A stretch of DNA of 64,000 nucleotides from an uncultured Eubacterium sp. (GTDB lineage: Bacteria; Bacillota; Clostridia; Lachnospirales; Lachnospiraceae): positions 40,005 through 104,004 of the forward strand of contig CAKREL010000001.1 of the NCBI GenBank assembly GCA_934317205.1, in the 5' to 3' direction. Position 1 is the first letter of the stretch. Each line of letters starts with the position of its first letter. Both the position numbers and the translations under genes were made by a program. Below the pieces are notes generated by a model. The model had not been told where the DNA came from. It saw only the letters and a list, made by a program, of their open reading frames with translations, and made no database searches. This document shows positions 8,681 to 17,292 of this stretch, one piece after another.

Positions 8681-9820
8681 ATGGAAAAATCAAAAGTATA
8701 TTTTACATCCTTTAAGACAAGTTTTACTGAAAATCTGATGCAGAAGCTGGCGCGTCTGGTAAAGACCGCAGGCATTGAAACCATAGATTTTCAGGATCAT
8801 TATGCAGCAATCAAAATTCATTTTGGCGAGTATGGAAATCTGGCATTTCTTCGTCCAAATTATGCAAAAGTCATTGCAGATATTGTAAAAGAGCAGGGCG
8901 GAAAAGCCTTCCTGACAGACTGCAACACATTATATGTCGGAAGTCGTAAAAATGCAGTGGATCATCTGGAGACAGCTTACATGAACGGATTTACGCCATA
9001 TGCAACCGGATGTCCGGTCATTATCGCGGACGGACTGAAAGGTACGGATGAGGTACTGGTTCCGGTGGATGGTGAATATGTCAAAGAAGCAAAAATCGGT
9101 CGTGCACTGATGGATGCGGATATTCTGATCTCACTGACTCACTTCAAAGGCCATGAGGCAACCGGTTTTGGCGGTGCCATCAAAAATATCGGTATGGGCG
9201 GCGGTTCACGTGCAGGTAAGATGGAACAGCACAGTGCCGGAAAGCCATATGTACGGCAGAGAGTCTGCGTTGGATGTGGTATGTGTACAAGAGTGTGTGC
9301 CCATGATGCAATTACTATTGAAGAACGCAAGGCGCAGATCGACCATGATAAATGTGTGGGCTGTGGAAGATGTGTCGGTGTCTGTCCGAAAGATGCAGTG
9401 ACTCCGGAATATTCCGAATCAAATGATATCTTAAACTGCAAAATGGCAGAGTATACACTGGCTATTTGCAAAGATCGTCCATGTTTTCACATTTCACTGA
9501 TCTGTGACGTGTCACCAAACTGTGACTGTCATTCAGAAAATGACCGTCCGATCATTCCAAACGTCGGCATGCTGGCTTCTTTTGATCCGGTAGCACTGGA
9601 TATGGCATGTGCCGATCTGTGTAATCAGCAACCGGTTCTTTCAAACAGTGTGCTGGCAGAAAATATGGAGCAGCACAAACATGAACATGGGGATTGTGAT
9701 TGTGCTCATGGACACGATCATTTTTATTACAATCACCCGGATACCAACTGGAGAAGCTGCATCGAGCATGCAGTAAAAATCGGACTTGGTACAGATCAGT
9801 ACGAACTGATCGAGGTATAG
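8681..9820 (+). CDS. DUF362 protein with two [4Fe-4S] ferredoxin motifs and His/Cys-rich tail
   Basis: 379 residues from the ATG at 8681 (AGAAGGAG 8 nt upstream). An N-terminal DUF362 domain (IKIHFGEYGN, HFKGHEATGFGGAIKNIG) surrounds two consecutive CxxCxxCxxxC motifs, CVGCGMCTRVC and CVGCGRCVGVC, near residues 195-235. These should bind two [4Fe-4S] clusters in the cytoplasm. A later stretch (CDVSPNCDCHSEND) adds cysteines, and residues around 330-350 are rich in His and Cys (HKHEHGDCDCAHGHDH), an apparent extra metal site. The family is common in anaerobes, but its reaction is not established. The gene appears monocistronic, with about 120 nt before the next gene. Confidence 0.9.
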   Translation: MEKSKVYFTSFKTSFTENLMQKLARLVKTAGIETIDFQDHYAAIKIHFGEYGNLAFLRPNYAKVIADIVKEQGGKAFLTDCNTLYVGSRKNAVDHLETAYMNGFTPYATGCPVIIADGLKGTDEVLVPVDGEYVKEAKIGRALMDADILISLTHFKGHEATGFGGAIKNIGMGGGSRAGKMEQHSAGKPYVRQRVCVGCGMCTRVCAHDAITIEERKAQIDHDKCVGCGRCVGVCPKDAVTPEYSESNDILNCKMAEYTLAICKDRPCFHISLICDVSPNCDCHSENDRPIIPNVGMLASFDPVALDMACADLCNQQPVLSNSVLAENMEQHKHEHGDCDCAHGHDHFYYNHPDTNWRSCIEHAVKIGLGTDQYELIEV

Positions 9821-9939
9821 AAGGGCATTAGAATCTGAAGAACAGAATGTTTTAATCTGGTAGGAAAAAACTCTGTATGTTATATCCGAAAATTTGTTAT
9901 TCAGGAAAGGAAAAAGAAGAAGGAGAAATTAAGGAAAGA

Positions 9940-10869
9940 ATGAGTCCACAGGATAAAGTAGAGCGGGTGTTAAAAGAGATTCATGTCACATTTTCCAAAA
10001 GTGAAATGGTAGATGGACATCCGGATAAAGTAATTATTGACCGCAAGAAATTTTTGAATCTGCTGGATCGTTTAAATCAGGGGATTTACGATATGATGGA
10101 TCAGTACGAGCAGACGCGACAGAGCAGAAACAATGCGGAGCGGGCATTTCAGAAAAAAGGAAATGAGATCATTGAGGCGGCGAATGCCAATGCAGAAGAT
10201 GTTTACGCTGCTTCCGTTATTTACACGGCGGATATGATCGGAGCAATCCGGGATCTGATGGATCAGACCAATGATTCCATGAACGATCTGTTTTTGCAGT
10301 TTAAAAAGGATCTGCGGGAGCAGAAAGATAAATTGCAGTCTCATGAAAATGAACTCCAGGGACAGCTGGCAGATCTGTCAGATACAAAGAAATATCTGTC
10401 TATCATAGACGATATCAACCGCCAGCGGGCACGCAAAAACCGTGATCTGGAAGCCGAGAAGGAAGCCGGTGTGCAGTATGCCAGAAGTATGATGTACATC
10501 CCGCCATCAGAGCCGGACATTAAAGTAAACGAACAGTATTTTGAAAATTCAGGTACAAAACGGCCGGAGGAACTTGCCAGAGAACCACTTCCGGCAGAAA
10601 AACCAGATATTAAGATTAACACAGATGCAGCTTATTTTAAGTGGAAAGCAAACCAGGGGGCAGAGCAGAGTAGTCAGGGAAACAATCCGGAGCAGGAAGA
10701 AGAAACGCTGACGCATCCAAATCCGGAATTCCCGGATGAAGAATCCATTCGTCAGGCAGTATTGGAGGACGAGTTTGCACAGGAATGGGATCAGACAAAA
10801 CATCAGAAACGGGAAAAGCGGGATGCAAGTGCAATCTTAAAAGATTTGATTTTCGGCAGAGAAGAATAG
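9940..10869 (+). CDS. Coiled-coil protein of unknown function preceding a two-component system
   Basis: 309 residues from the ATG at 9940 (AAGG 5 nt upstream; an in-frame ATG at 9877 without a ribosome site would add 21 residues). Residues about 10-180 are charged and heptad-like, suggesting a long coiled coil; the C-terminal ~130 residues are acidic, proline-containing and likely disordered, with a repeated PDIKxN pattern (SEPDIKVNEQYF and EKPDIKINTDAAYF). There is no signal peptide or membrane span. Superficially it resembles DivIVA-like scaffolding proteins, but I cannot assign a family. The stop is immediately followed by AGGAGG and the response-regulator start, so it is the first gene of that operon. 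Confidence 0.75.
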   Translation: MSPQDKVERVLKEIHVTFSKSEMVDGHPDKVIIDRKKFLNLLDRLNQGIYDMMDQYEQTRQSRNNAERAFQKKGNEIIEAANANAEDVYAASVIYTADMIGAIRDLMDQTNDSMNDLFLQFKKDLREQKDKLQSHENELQGQLADLSDTKKYLSIIDDINRQRARKNRDLEAEKEAGVQYARSMMYIPPSEPDIKVNEQYFENSGTKRPEELAREPLPAEKPDIKINTDAAYFKWKANQGAEQSSQGNNPEQEEETLTHPNPEFPDEESIRQAVLEDEFAQEWDQTKHQKREKRDASAILKDLIFGREE

Positions 10870-10880
10870 GAGGAAATCCA

Positions 10881-11579
10881 TTGAACAATATATTAGTATG
10901 TGATGATGATACTTCCATTGTTGATTCCATTGAAATTTACCTGCAGCAGGAAGGGTATCATATTTATAAGGCATATGACGGAGTACAGGCTTTGGATGTG
11001 TTGAAAAAAGAGGACATACAGCTTGTTATTATTGATGTCATGATGCCTCGGCTGGATGGTATTCGGGCAATTTTAAAGATCCGTGAGGAGAGCAATCTGC
11101 CGATTATTGTATTGTCTGCAAAAACGGCAGATTCTGACAAAATACTTGGTCTGAATGTAGGCGCAGATGATTATGTATCCAAGCCTTTTAATCCGTTGGA
11201 ACTGGTGGCAAGAGTCAATTCGCAGATGCGCCGTTATACCAGACTTGGAAACATGGCTGAATCGAGCAAAGTATTTCAGACTGGCGGGCTTGCCATCAAT
11301 GATGATCTGAAAGAAGTAACTGTAGATGGACAGAATGTACGTCTGACACCGATTGAATACAATATTCTGCTTTTACTTGTAAAGAATCAGGGGAAAGTTT
11401 TTTCCATCAATCAGATTTACGAAAGTATCTGGAATGAGGAAGCAATCGGAGCAGATAATACGGTAGCTGTGCATATCCGTCATATCAGGGAAAAAATTGA
11501 GATCAATCCAAAAGATCCGCAGTATCTGAAAGTGGTCTGGGGAGTTGGATACAAAATCGAGAAAATAGAACCGAGGTAG
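10881..11579 (+). CDS. OmpR/PhoB-family response regulator
   Basis: 232 residues starting at TTG 10881, preceded by AGGAGG 7 nt upstream. The receiver domain has the acidic pair in VCDDD (N-terminus), the phosphoacceptor Asp52 in IDVMMPRLDG, and the switch lysine in DDYVSKPFNP. The C-terminal winged helix shows LTPIEYNILLLL and VAVHIRHIREKI, typical of VanR/PhoB DNA-binding domains. It ends 3 nt before the histidine kinase start, so they form a cognate pair. The signal and target genes are not evident. Confidence 0.95.
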   Translation: MNNILVCDDDTSIVDSIEIYLQQEGYHIYKAYDGVQALDVLKKEDIQLVIIDVMMPRLDGIRAILKIREESNLPIIVLSAKTADSDKILGLNVGADDYVSKPFNPLELVARVNSQMRRYTRLGNMAESSKVFQTGGLAINDDLKEVTVDGQNVRLTPIEYNILLLLVKNQGKVFSINQIYESIWNEEAIGADNTVAVHIRHIREKIEINPKDPQYLKVVWGVGYKIEKIEPR

Positions 11580-11582
11580 TCG

Positions 11583-13610
11583 ATGGAACAGAACAGAAAG
11601 CGATATTCATCACTGGCAAAGGCCATTGTGATCGGATTGCAGATGATCGCAGCCGTTGTAGCTGCTGTCAGCATTGTACTGTTCAGCACCTGTGTTAATC
11701 AGAATATGCTGAACATGGGAGATCTGCAGAATTCATCCTTTGTGGAATCCGGATATTTTGAGCGGACCTTTTCCAAACAGATGGTGCAATTGTTGGAGTA
11801 TCTGAATCTGAAAGAACAGTTTGAGACAGACGGCGTATATGATGAGAATCGTCCGGAGACCGTGAATGCTTCACCGGAGAAAATCGCGGATTATAAAGTC
11901 TATAATAATAAATATGATCAGAACAATACGAACATATATTACTGGCTCAGTGACTTCAAAAATGGTACCTGTGTGACCAATATGAAGGGCATAAAGAAGC
12001 AGGAGGATGCTTATGAGGCGGCAGTAAACTATGGCCGTTATCTGAGTTACAATAATAAGACATTCCGTTTTGAGACAAATATCGGCGGCATGGAGAATAA
12101 TTATTACCAGAATATGGCGCAGTATAATGAACTGCAAAAAGGTGATTTTACACTGATCGTTGCAGTGGATATTAAATTTCCGCAGGAGGATGACCTTGCG
12201 GTTGCAAAGCGGGAATTTGACAAATTATTCCCTTGGGCGCAGCGAAGCCTTGTACTGGCAACTGTCGGTATCGTGATCTGGCTCATAGGTTTGTGCTATA
12301 TGACTGTTGCAGCAGCAAAGCGCAGCGAGGATAAGGAGATTCATCTGGCAAACTTTGACAAACTGCGGACGGAGATCCCAATCGCTTTACTATTCGTATT
12401 CAGTGTGGCATTAGCTGCTCTTGGCATGCGTGTACATAATCAGGATTACGGTGTGATGGGGCGCATGGTAGTGGTTGGAACTTTTACCGTACTTGGTGAT
12501 TGTGTATTTATGGGAATGTATCTGAGTTTGGTGCGACGGGTAAAGGCAGATACCTTTATTGAAAACAGCTATCTGCACTGGTTGATGGTGAATTTGAAAG
12601 CCACATTGAATAACCGCTATCTTGGAAATCGGATGACGGTGATTATCTGGGCGATACTTTTATCCAATGTAGCAATTGCTTATCTGGCTTTTCACTGTGG
12701 ATTTATCTGGGCATATATTCTGCTGATCATTTTTCTGATATTTACGCTGCTCTATTTTTCACAGCGTGTCATTCAACGGCGGAAGATACTGGAAGGAATC
12801 GACCAGATCACCCAGGGGAAATTTGATTATAAGCTGAATCTGGAAGAATATCAGGGCGATGAATATCAGCTGGCAGAGGGCATCAACCATATTGGCGAGG
12901 GACTGGCCAGTGCCATTGGTGAGAGTGTACGGGATGAGCGCATGAAGGCAAATATGATCACAAATATTTCCCATGATATTAAGACACCGTTGACTTCCAT
13001 TATTAACTATATCGGACTGCTGCGTCGGGAAAAAATCGATAATCCGAATGCAGAAGCATATATAGAAGTGTTGGAATCCAAGGCATTACGTTTAAAACAG
13101 CTGATGGAAGACCTGGTGGATGTATCCCGTATTTCTTCAGGTAATATTATCCTTCAGATGGATGATATCGATCTGGTGGAACTGGTGCGCCAGACCGGTG
13201 GTGAGTTCAATGAAAAGCTGGAGCAGAAAGGGCTGAATGTGATCAGCAAGTTCCCCAAGGAAGCTGTGATGATCTATGCGGATGGACGTCAATTATGGCG
13301 TGTGATCGGAAACCTTTATAACAATACAGCAAAATATGCCATGTCTGATACCCGCGTGTATGTGGAAGTGGCAAAGGAAGGCTACGAAGCCTCTTTCATA
13401 ATGAAAAATATATCCGAAAAATTGTTGAACGTGGATGCGGACAGCCTGACGGAGCGGTTTGTGCGTGGCGATGAATCACGCAGCACCGAAGGAAGTGGAC
13501 TGGGGCTTTCGATTTCCAAAATGCTTACGGAACTTATGGGCGGAAAATTTGAACTGAGTCTGGAGGATGATCTCTTCCGGGTGAAGATCACGTTTCGGTG
13601 TAAAGAGTAG
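11583..13610 (+). CDS. Membrane sensor histidine kinase
   Basis: 675 residues. One membrane span lies near 14-36, an extracytoplasmic sensor region of about 180 residues follows (no cysteine clusters, many Asn/Tyr), then several further spans between about 218 and 395. A HAMP-like linker (QRVIQRRKILEGIDQITQGK) leads to HisKA with the phosphoacceptor near residue 463 in NISHDIKTPLTSIINYIG. The HATPase domain includes NLYNNTAKYA (N box), and GSGLGLSISKML (G box). The multi-span N-terminal organisation resembles VanS-like kinases with extra helices found in clostridia. It ends the operon at a strong terminator. The stimulus is unknown. Confidence 0.94.
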   Translation: MEQNRKRYSSLAKAIVIGLQMIAAVVAAVSIVLFSTCVNQNMLNMGDLQNSSFVESGYFERTFSKQMVQLLEYLNLKEQFETDGVYDENRPETVNASPEKIADYKVYNNKYDQNNTNIYYWLSDFKNGTCVTNMKGIKKQEDAYEAAVNYGRYLSYNNKTFRFETNIGGMENNYYQNMAQYNELQKGDFTLIVAVDIKFPQEDDLAVAKREFDKLFPWAQRSLVLATVGIVIWLIGLCYMTVAAAKRSEDKEIHLANFDKLRTEIPIALLFVFSVALAALGMRVHNQDYGVMGRMVVVGTFTVLGDCVFMGMYLSLVRRVKADTFIENSYLHWLMVNLKATLNNRYLGNRMTVIIWAILLSNVAIAYLAFHCGFIWAYILLIIFLIFTLLYFSQRVIQRRKILEGIDQITQGKFDYKLNLEEYQGDEYQLAEGINHIGEGLASAIGESVRDERMKANMITNISHDIKTPLTSIINYIGLLRREKIDNPNAEAYIEVLESKALRLKQLMEDLVDVSRISSGNIILQMDDIDLVELVRQTGGEFNEKLEQKGLNVISKFPKEAVMIYADGRQLWRVIGNLYNNTAKYAMSDTRVYVEVAKEGYEASFIMKNISEKLLNVDADSLTERFVRGDESRSTEGSGLGLSISKMLTELMGGKFELSLEDDLFRVKITFRCKE

Positions 13611-13630
13611 TAACGAAAAATAAAATCTTG

Positions 13631-13680
13631 AAAAAGAGAAGAAGAATGCAAGGAGATAAGCATTGTTCTTCTCTTTTTTT
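13631..13680 (+). terminator. Intrinsic terminator after the histidine kinase
   Basis: AAAAAGAGAAGAAGAATGC pairs with GCATTGTTCTTCTCTTTTT (one G-G mismatch) around a 10-nt loop and ends in a run of T. It separates the two-component operon from the accessory island. Confidence 0.85.
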
Positions 13681-13715
13681 GTTGGATTTTTTACAAATGC
13701 ATAGTTTATTTTATA

Positions 13716-13769
13716 CAGTTTCAAAATTTCCGTGTATCCGGTATCAGTTTCAAAAAAGTGGTTTCAAAG
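13716..13769 (+). promoter_or_regulatory. Three TTTCAAA motifs upstream of the island's first operon
   Basis: CAGTTTCAAAA occurs at 13716-13726 and 13745-13755, and GGTTTCAAAG at 13760-13769. The first copy is part of TATACAGTTTCAAAA, which recurs exactly at 30888-30902. Related pairs lie upstream of two other island operons (30870-30902 and 39433-39478). They are candidate operators for a shared regulator; no family is recognised. A TATAGT at about 13811 could be the -10 box. Confidence 0.5.
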
Positions 13770-13856
13770 CAGTCTTATGGCTGTGCTGTTTGAACCTGTA
13801 AAAAATGCCTATAGTAAAGTTGTCCGAAGGGAACGATGCACCGAAAGGAGAGAAAA

Positions 13857-15140
13857 ATGGGCAACAGACGAAAGGTTACATTTGCATGTGAAGAATTAAA
13901 TCAAAATAGAAACGTGTTTGAAGGCACAATTGACAGACGCAGTTTTTTTCAAAATATGCGTGGAGACTTGCTGATTGCGGGAGAAAATGCAGGAGATCAG
14001 AATCTGATACTGAGTCTGATCAATAGCTGTGTAGAGAAAGCAGACATGCCGACAATCCTGCTGTCCGGGCATCTGGAATTATTTGAGGAACTACAAAGAT
14101 GCAGAAGCCGGGGCGAAATTGCGAATGTGAGAATTTCCGGTCCTTCTGAGAAAAGTTATCATCCGCTTCTTGGCATGTCAAAACAACAGATTCAGAGAAT
14201 GGTGAGCTTGACAGCACAGGAAATTGGCATAGGTGTGGCAATTGAAAAAGTAATCATTTACACAGAGGCATTGCTGGATATCATCGCCGTGAAATATCCG
14301 CTTTCCCTGCCGGCTATGACGGAGATTCTGCGTGAGGAGGATCATGTGATCTCAGAACTTGCCTTGCAATATGGACTTTCCAGTGCAGTGGCCGACAATA
14401 TACGAGGCAATCATGAAGCCGGAAAGATTTTGCGAAAAATCTGTGCACAGCTAGAAGAAATTTTTAAAAACGTATCAGCACCGGGAAACGATACATTATG
14501 TAATCTTCCAAATGGAATCAAGGAAAATATCAGCCTGTTTGCTTTTTATGCCATATCTGGAAATAACCGGATATTAAATGCTTATCTAAAAGAAGAAATA
14601 TACAACTGCCTGGAACTGGGTATGCGCTTTCGTGTACTTCTGGATGAAATGACATTTGAAGCAGAAAGAGATGAACTGTTGCAATATCTGCTGCAGGAGA
14701 AAGGCAGAGGAAGAATAGAGCTTATATTTCTGGCACAGAACCCAGTGAATGCTTTGAAAAATCCAGGAGATATGTCATTTGCGAATATTGTGATGTTTTC
14801 CCAGTCAACACCTGCAGCAACAGAAGAACTGTCAGACCGGTTATTTGGCAAATATCAATACTATTTTCCAGTGCCGACAGAAGGGACACCGCCCCATCTT
14901 TTATTTACTTTTCAGCGGACAGTCACCTGGCAGATCCATTCAGAATCGCGCCTGCGGGTACGCAGCCAGGATCTGCATGTATTTCCATTTCGCCTGGCGA
15001 CACAGGTTACCTATGTGGCATTAAAAACCATGGAGGGAGATGCTGTTTACCTGGTTCGTGCAGATGAATTTATGCAGAATAAAGCAGGAAGTCAAAAGGC
15101 AATTGATATTCACGGAGGAGAGATGAGAGATGAGACGTAG
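13857..15140 (+). CDS. Degenerate P-loop ATPase-like protein, unknown function
   Basis: 427 residues from the ATG at 13857 (AAAGGAGAG ribosome site; an ATG 21 nt earlier is less likely). The layout recalls VirD4/TraG/HerA-type ATPases: an early FQNMRGDLLIAGENAGDQN where a Walker A would be, and RVLLDEMTFEA (about 259-269) in the position of Walker B. The P-loop lacks the GKT/S signature, so nucleotide binding is doubtful. LIFLAQNPVNALKNPGDMSF followed by ANIVMFSQST resembles the region after Walker B in coupling ATPases. It opens the island operon and overlaps the next small membrane protein by 11 nt. The ATPase relationship is inference; no database family could be checked. Confidence 0.6.
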   Translation: MGNRRKVTFACEELNQNRNVFEGTIDRRSFFQNMRGDLLIAGENAGDQNLILSLINSCVEKADMPTILLSGHLELFEELQRCRSRGEIANVRISGPSEKSYHPLLGMSKQQIQRMVSLTAQEIGIGVAIEKVIIYTEALLDIIAVKYPLSLPAMTEILREEDHVISELALQYGLSSAVADNIRGNHEAGKILRKICAQLEEIFKNVSAPGNDTLCNLPNGIKENISLFAFYAISGNNRILNAYLKEEIYNCLELGMRFRVLLDEMTFEAERDELLQYLLQEKGRGRIELIFLAQNPVNALKNPGDMSFANIVMFSQSTPAATEELSDRLFGKYQYYFPVPTEGTPPHLLFTFQRTVTWQIHSESRLRVRSQDLHVFPFRLATQVTYVALKTMEGDAVYLVRADEFMQNKAGSQKAIDIHGGEMRDET

Positions 15141-15408
15141 AAGAAATATTTTTCAAAATCAGTCAGACAGAATGGCTGGAATCCGGAACCTTTCGCCGGC
15201 GCAGATTGTGACAAGAGTGCTGGGAATTTTATCAGTGATCGGAGCAGTGCTCATAATGGTGAATCTGAACAAGATCATGGCTGCCATGGCCGTTTTTGCA
15301 GCAAAGATATGTTCCGGTGGAATCGTAGCTTTTGTGGCACTTGCGATAATTATATATTTGCTGCTTCGCCTGCGCTGGCGGATCAGAAACAGATTTTGGA
15401 GGTGGTAA
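15130..15408 (+). CDS. Small two-span membrane protein
   Basis: 92 residues, with a GGAGGAGAG ribosome site inside the 3' end of the preceding gene and an 11-nt overlap, so it is co-translated. An Arg-rich N-terminus precedes two hydrophobic spans (about 27-50 and 58-82), and the C-terminus is again Arg/Trp rich (LRWRIRNRFWRW). It resembles the small inner-membrane subunits seen beside secretion ATPases in size and topology only; no family is recognised. Confidence 0.7.
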   Translation: MRRRRNIFQNQSDRMAGIRNLSPAQIVTRVLGILSVIGAVLIMVNLNKIMAAMAVFAAKICSGGIVAFVALAIIIYLLLRLRWRIRNRFWRW

Positions 15409-15410
15409 AA

Positions 15411-15632
15411 ATGATGAGTTATGAATTGTGGGACATATGGATGTCTGTTCGCCGTTTCCTGATTGGATGGGGCGTTGGAATTGGAATTTTGTTTGTTGCG
15501 AGTTGTATACGATACAGGGCGTTTATCGGACAGGCCTTTGTGAATCATATCGGAGCATTGATCAACGGCATTATGCCGATTCTGATCATTTTGTTTGGCA
15601 TCGGATATGCATTGAAAATGGCCTTTAAATAG
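15411..15632 (+). CDS. Small two-span membrane protein
   Basis: 73 residues from the ATG at 15411, preceded by GGAGGTGG and only 2 nt after the previous stop. Hydrophobic spans lie at about 16-34 and 46-68. It is paired with the preceding protein of similar size and topology, suggesting a membrane anchor made of two small subunits for the operon's soluble proteins. This role is inference. Confidence 0.7.
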   Translation: MMSYELWDIWMSVRRFLIGWGVGIGILFVASCIRYRAFIGQAFVNHIGALINGIMPILIILFGIGYALKMAFK

Positions 15633-15714
15633 AATTTATAAAATGGAATGGTGTAAGTGTCATCAGTATTTACTTTTAACATTCACACCATAGGATGAGA
15701 AAGGAGCGTATAAA

Positions 15715-17280
15715 ATGGCAATAAAAATGGATACAAAACCGACTGTGATCGGACTGGACTTTGGAAACTGTAACTCTTTTCCGTGTTTTATTTCAGAGTT
15801 TGACAGTGACACAAAGATTGGAGGAAATGTGCATGATCTTCTTCCGGGTGGAATGAATGATGGAATACCGAGTGTGTTTTTTTATTCTGATAAAACCGGG
15901 GTTCTATGCGGAGAAAATGCAGTGCGGAGCCGGGCCAGACCGGTACAAAACAGAAAACGTTATCTGAAGCGTCATCTTGGTAAGACGATGACATTGGATA
16001 AGAGAGAGTTCTCATACGACGAGGCCATTACAGAAGTAATACAGCATTGTGTACGCGTGGCCAACAGACAATTACAGTCGGGCTGGCAGTTATCGACAAA
16101 CCTGCTTTCTCTGGCTTATCCGGCTTCTTATACCTTTGCACAGAGACAGTATCTGATCGAGCAGGCCGAGAAAGCAACTCTGGCCGATGGAACACCTGTA
16201 AAGGTATATGGCACGATTGCAGAACCGGCCGCAGCAGCTCTGGATTATCTGGCAGAATCAGGTGACAGCAAAGAAGCAGCAGTGCTTGTGTATGACCTTG
16301 GTGGGGGAACCTTTGATCTTGCACTGGTGGCGGTTTATCCACAGGGCAGAAAAAATAGTGAGGGGGATACCTACTACTACGATATTGTTGATGTTGGTGG
16401 GCTGGATGACGTCGGTGGTGCAGAATTTGATGAAATTATGTATCAGCTGCTTACGAAAAAATTTCAGGTATCGTTAAAACCGTCACATAAGGAAAAATTA
16501 CGTGCTGAATCTGAAAGAATCAAGAAAGACTTAAGTACTGATTCGTATGCGGAGGCAGAGCTGCTTTATAACGATGAGTATCTGTCTGTCCAGGTAACCA
16601 GAGAGGAGTTCGAAGACGCATCCAGGGATCTGCTGCAAAAAACCATTGCAGCTACAAAGACAATGCTTGCAGAACATTCCAATCAGCAACCTGACTATAT
16701 TGTTCTGACCGGCGGAGCGAGTCAGATGCCAATGATTCGAAAAACATTGGAAACAGAGATTCCGGAGTTTAAAGAAAAAATCAGAGATTTTCGACCGAAT
16801 CGGGCAATTGCTTACGGCGCCGCGCGCTATGGCACAACGGAACTGATCAGTGAAATCAGGACAGAAGAGAATGGATCAATGATTCAGCGCAGAACCGCAT
16901 ATGATCTGGGAATCCGGTTTTTTCATAGTAAGGATGATGAAAAAGGGTATATCTCGACCTACATTCCGGCAGGAACGCCAATACCGTATAAAACTGATTT
17001 TCAGAGCTCCCATACACTTCTCGAAAAACAACGCTATTCTATGTTTCGGGTAAATGAAGCAAAAACAGCGCATCCAAATACTGAGAATGTATCTGACGAT
17101 TATACGGAAATCATGCGGGTCCAATTAGATCGCGGGAAGGAAGTACCGAAAGGAACCAAAAGTGAAACACGCCTGTGCATTGACAAACTTGGGGTACTTA
17201 CGATTGAAGCGAGAGAGGTTGATCATCCGGAGAATAAAATTCAGAACAATGTGGAACTGACCAATCTCAGAAAATCATAA
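15715..17280 (+). CDS. Divergent Hsp70-family protein (first copy)
   Basis: 521 residues, shorter than DnaK (about 610-640). The actin-like ATPase domain is intact: phosphate 1 loop GLDFGNCNS near the start, phosphate 2 DLGGGTFDLALV near 194, and the adenosine motif LTGGASQMPMIRK near 331, plus EPAAAALDYL. After about residue 385 the substrate-binding region is short and unlike DnaK; the C-terminal EEVD-type tail and long lid are missing. An AAAGGAG site precedes the ATG. A second Hsp70 gene follows after 12 nt and a GrpE-like gene after that, but no J-domain protein was seen. A dedicated client-specific chaperone is the likely role. Confidence 0.88.
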   Translation: MAIKMDTKPTVIGLDFGNCNSFPCFISEFDSDTKIGGNVHDLLPGGMNDGIPSVFFYSDKTGVLCGENAVRSRARPVQNRKRYLKRHLGKTMTLDKREFSYDEAITEVIQHCVRVANRQLQSGWQLSTNLLSLAYPASYTFAQRQYLIEQAEKATLADGTPVKVYGTIAEPAAAALDYLAESGDSKEAAVLVYDLGGGTFDLALVAVYPQGRKNSEGDTYYYDIVDVGGLDDVGGAEFDEIMYQLLTKKFQVSLKPSHKEKLRAESERIKKDLSTDSYAEAELLYNDEYLSVQVTREEFEDASRDLLQKTIAATKTMLAEHSNQQPDYIVLTGGASQMPMIRKTLETEIPEFKEKIRDFRPNRAIAYGAARYGTTELISEIRTEENGSMIQRRTAYDLGIRFFHSKDDEKGYISTYIPAGTPIPYKTDFQSSHTLLEKQRYSMFRVNEAKTAHPNTENVSDDYTEIMRVQLDRGKEVPKGTKSETRLCIDKLGVLTIEAREVDHPENKIQNNVELTNLRKS

Positions 17281-17292
17281 AAGGAGGCAGTT

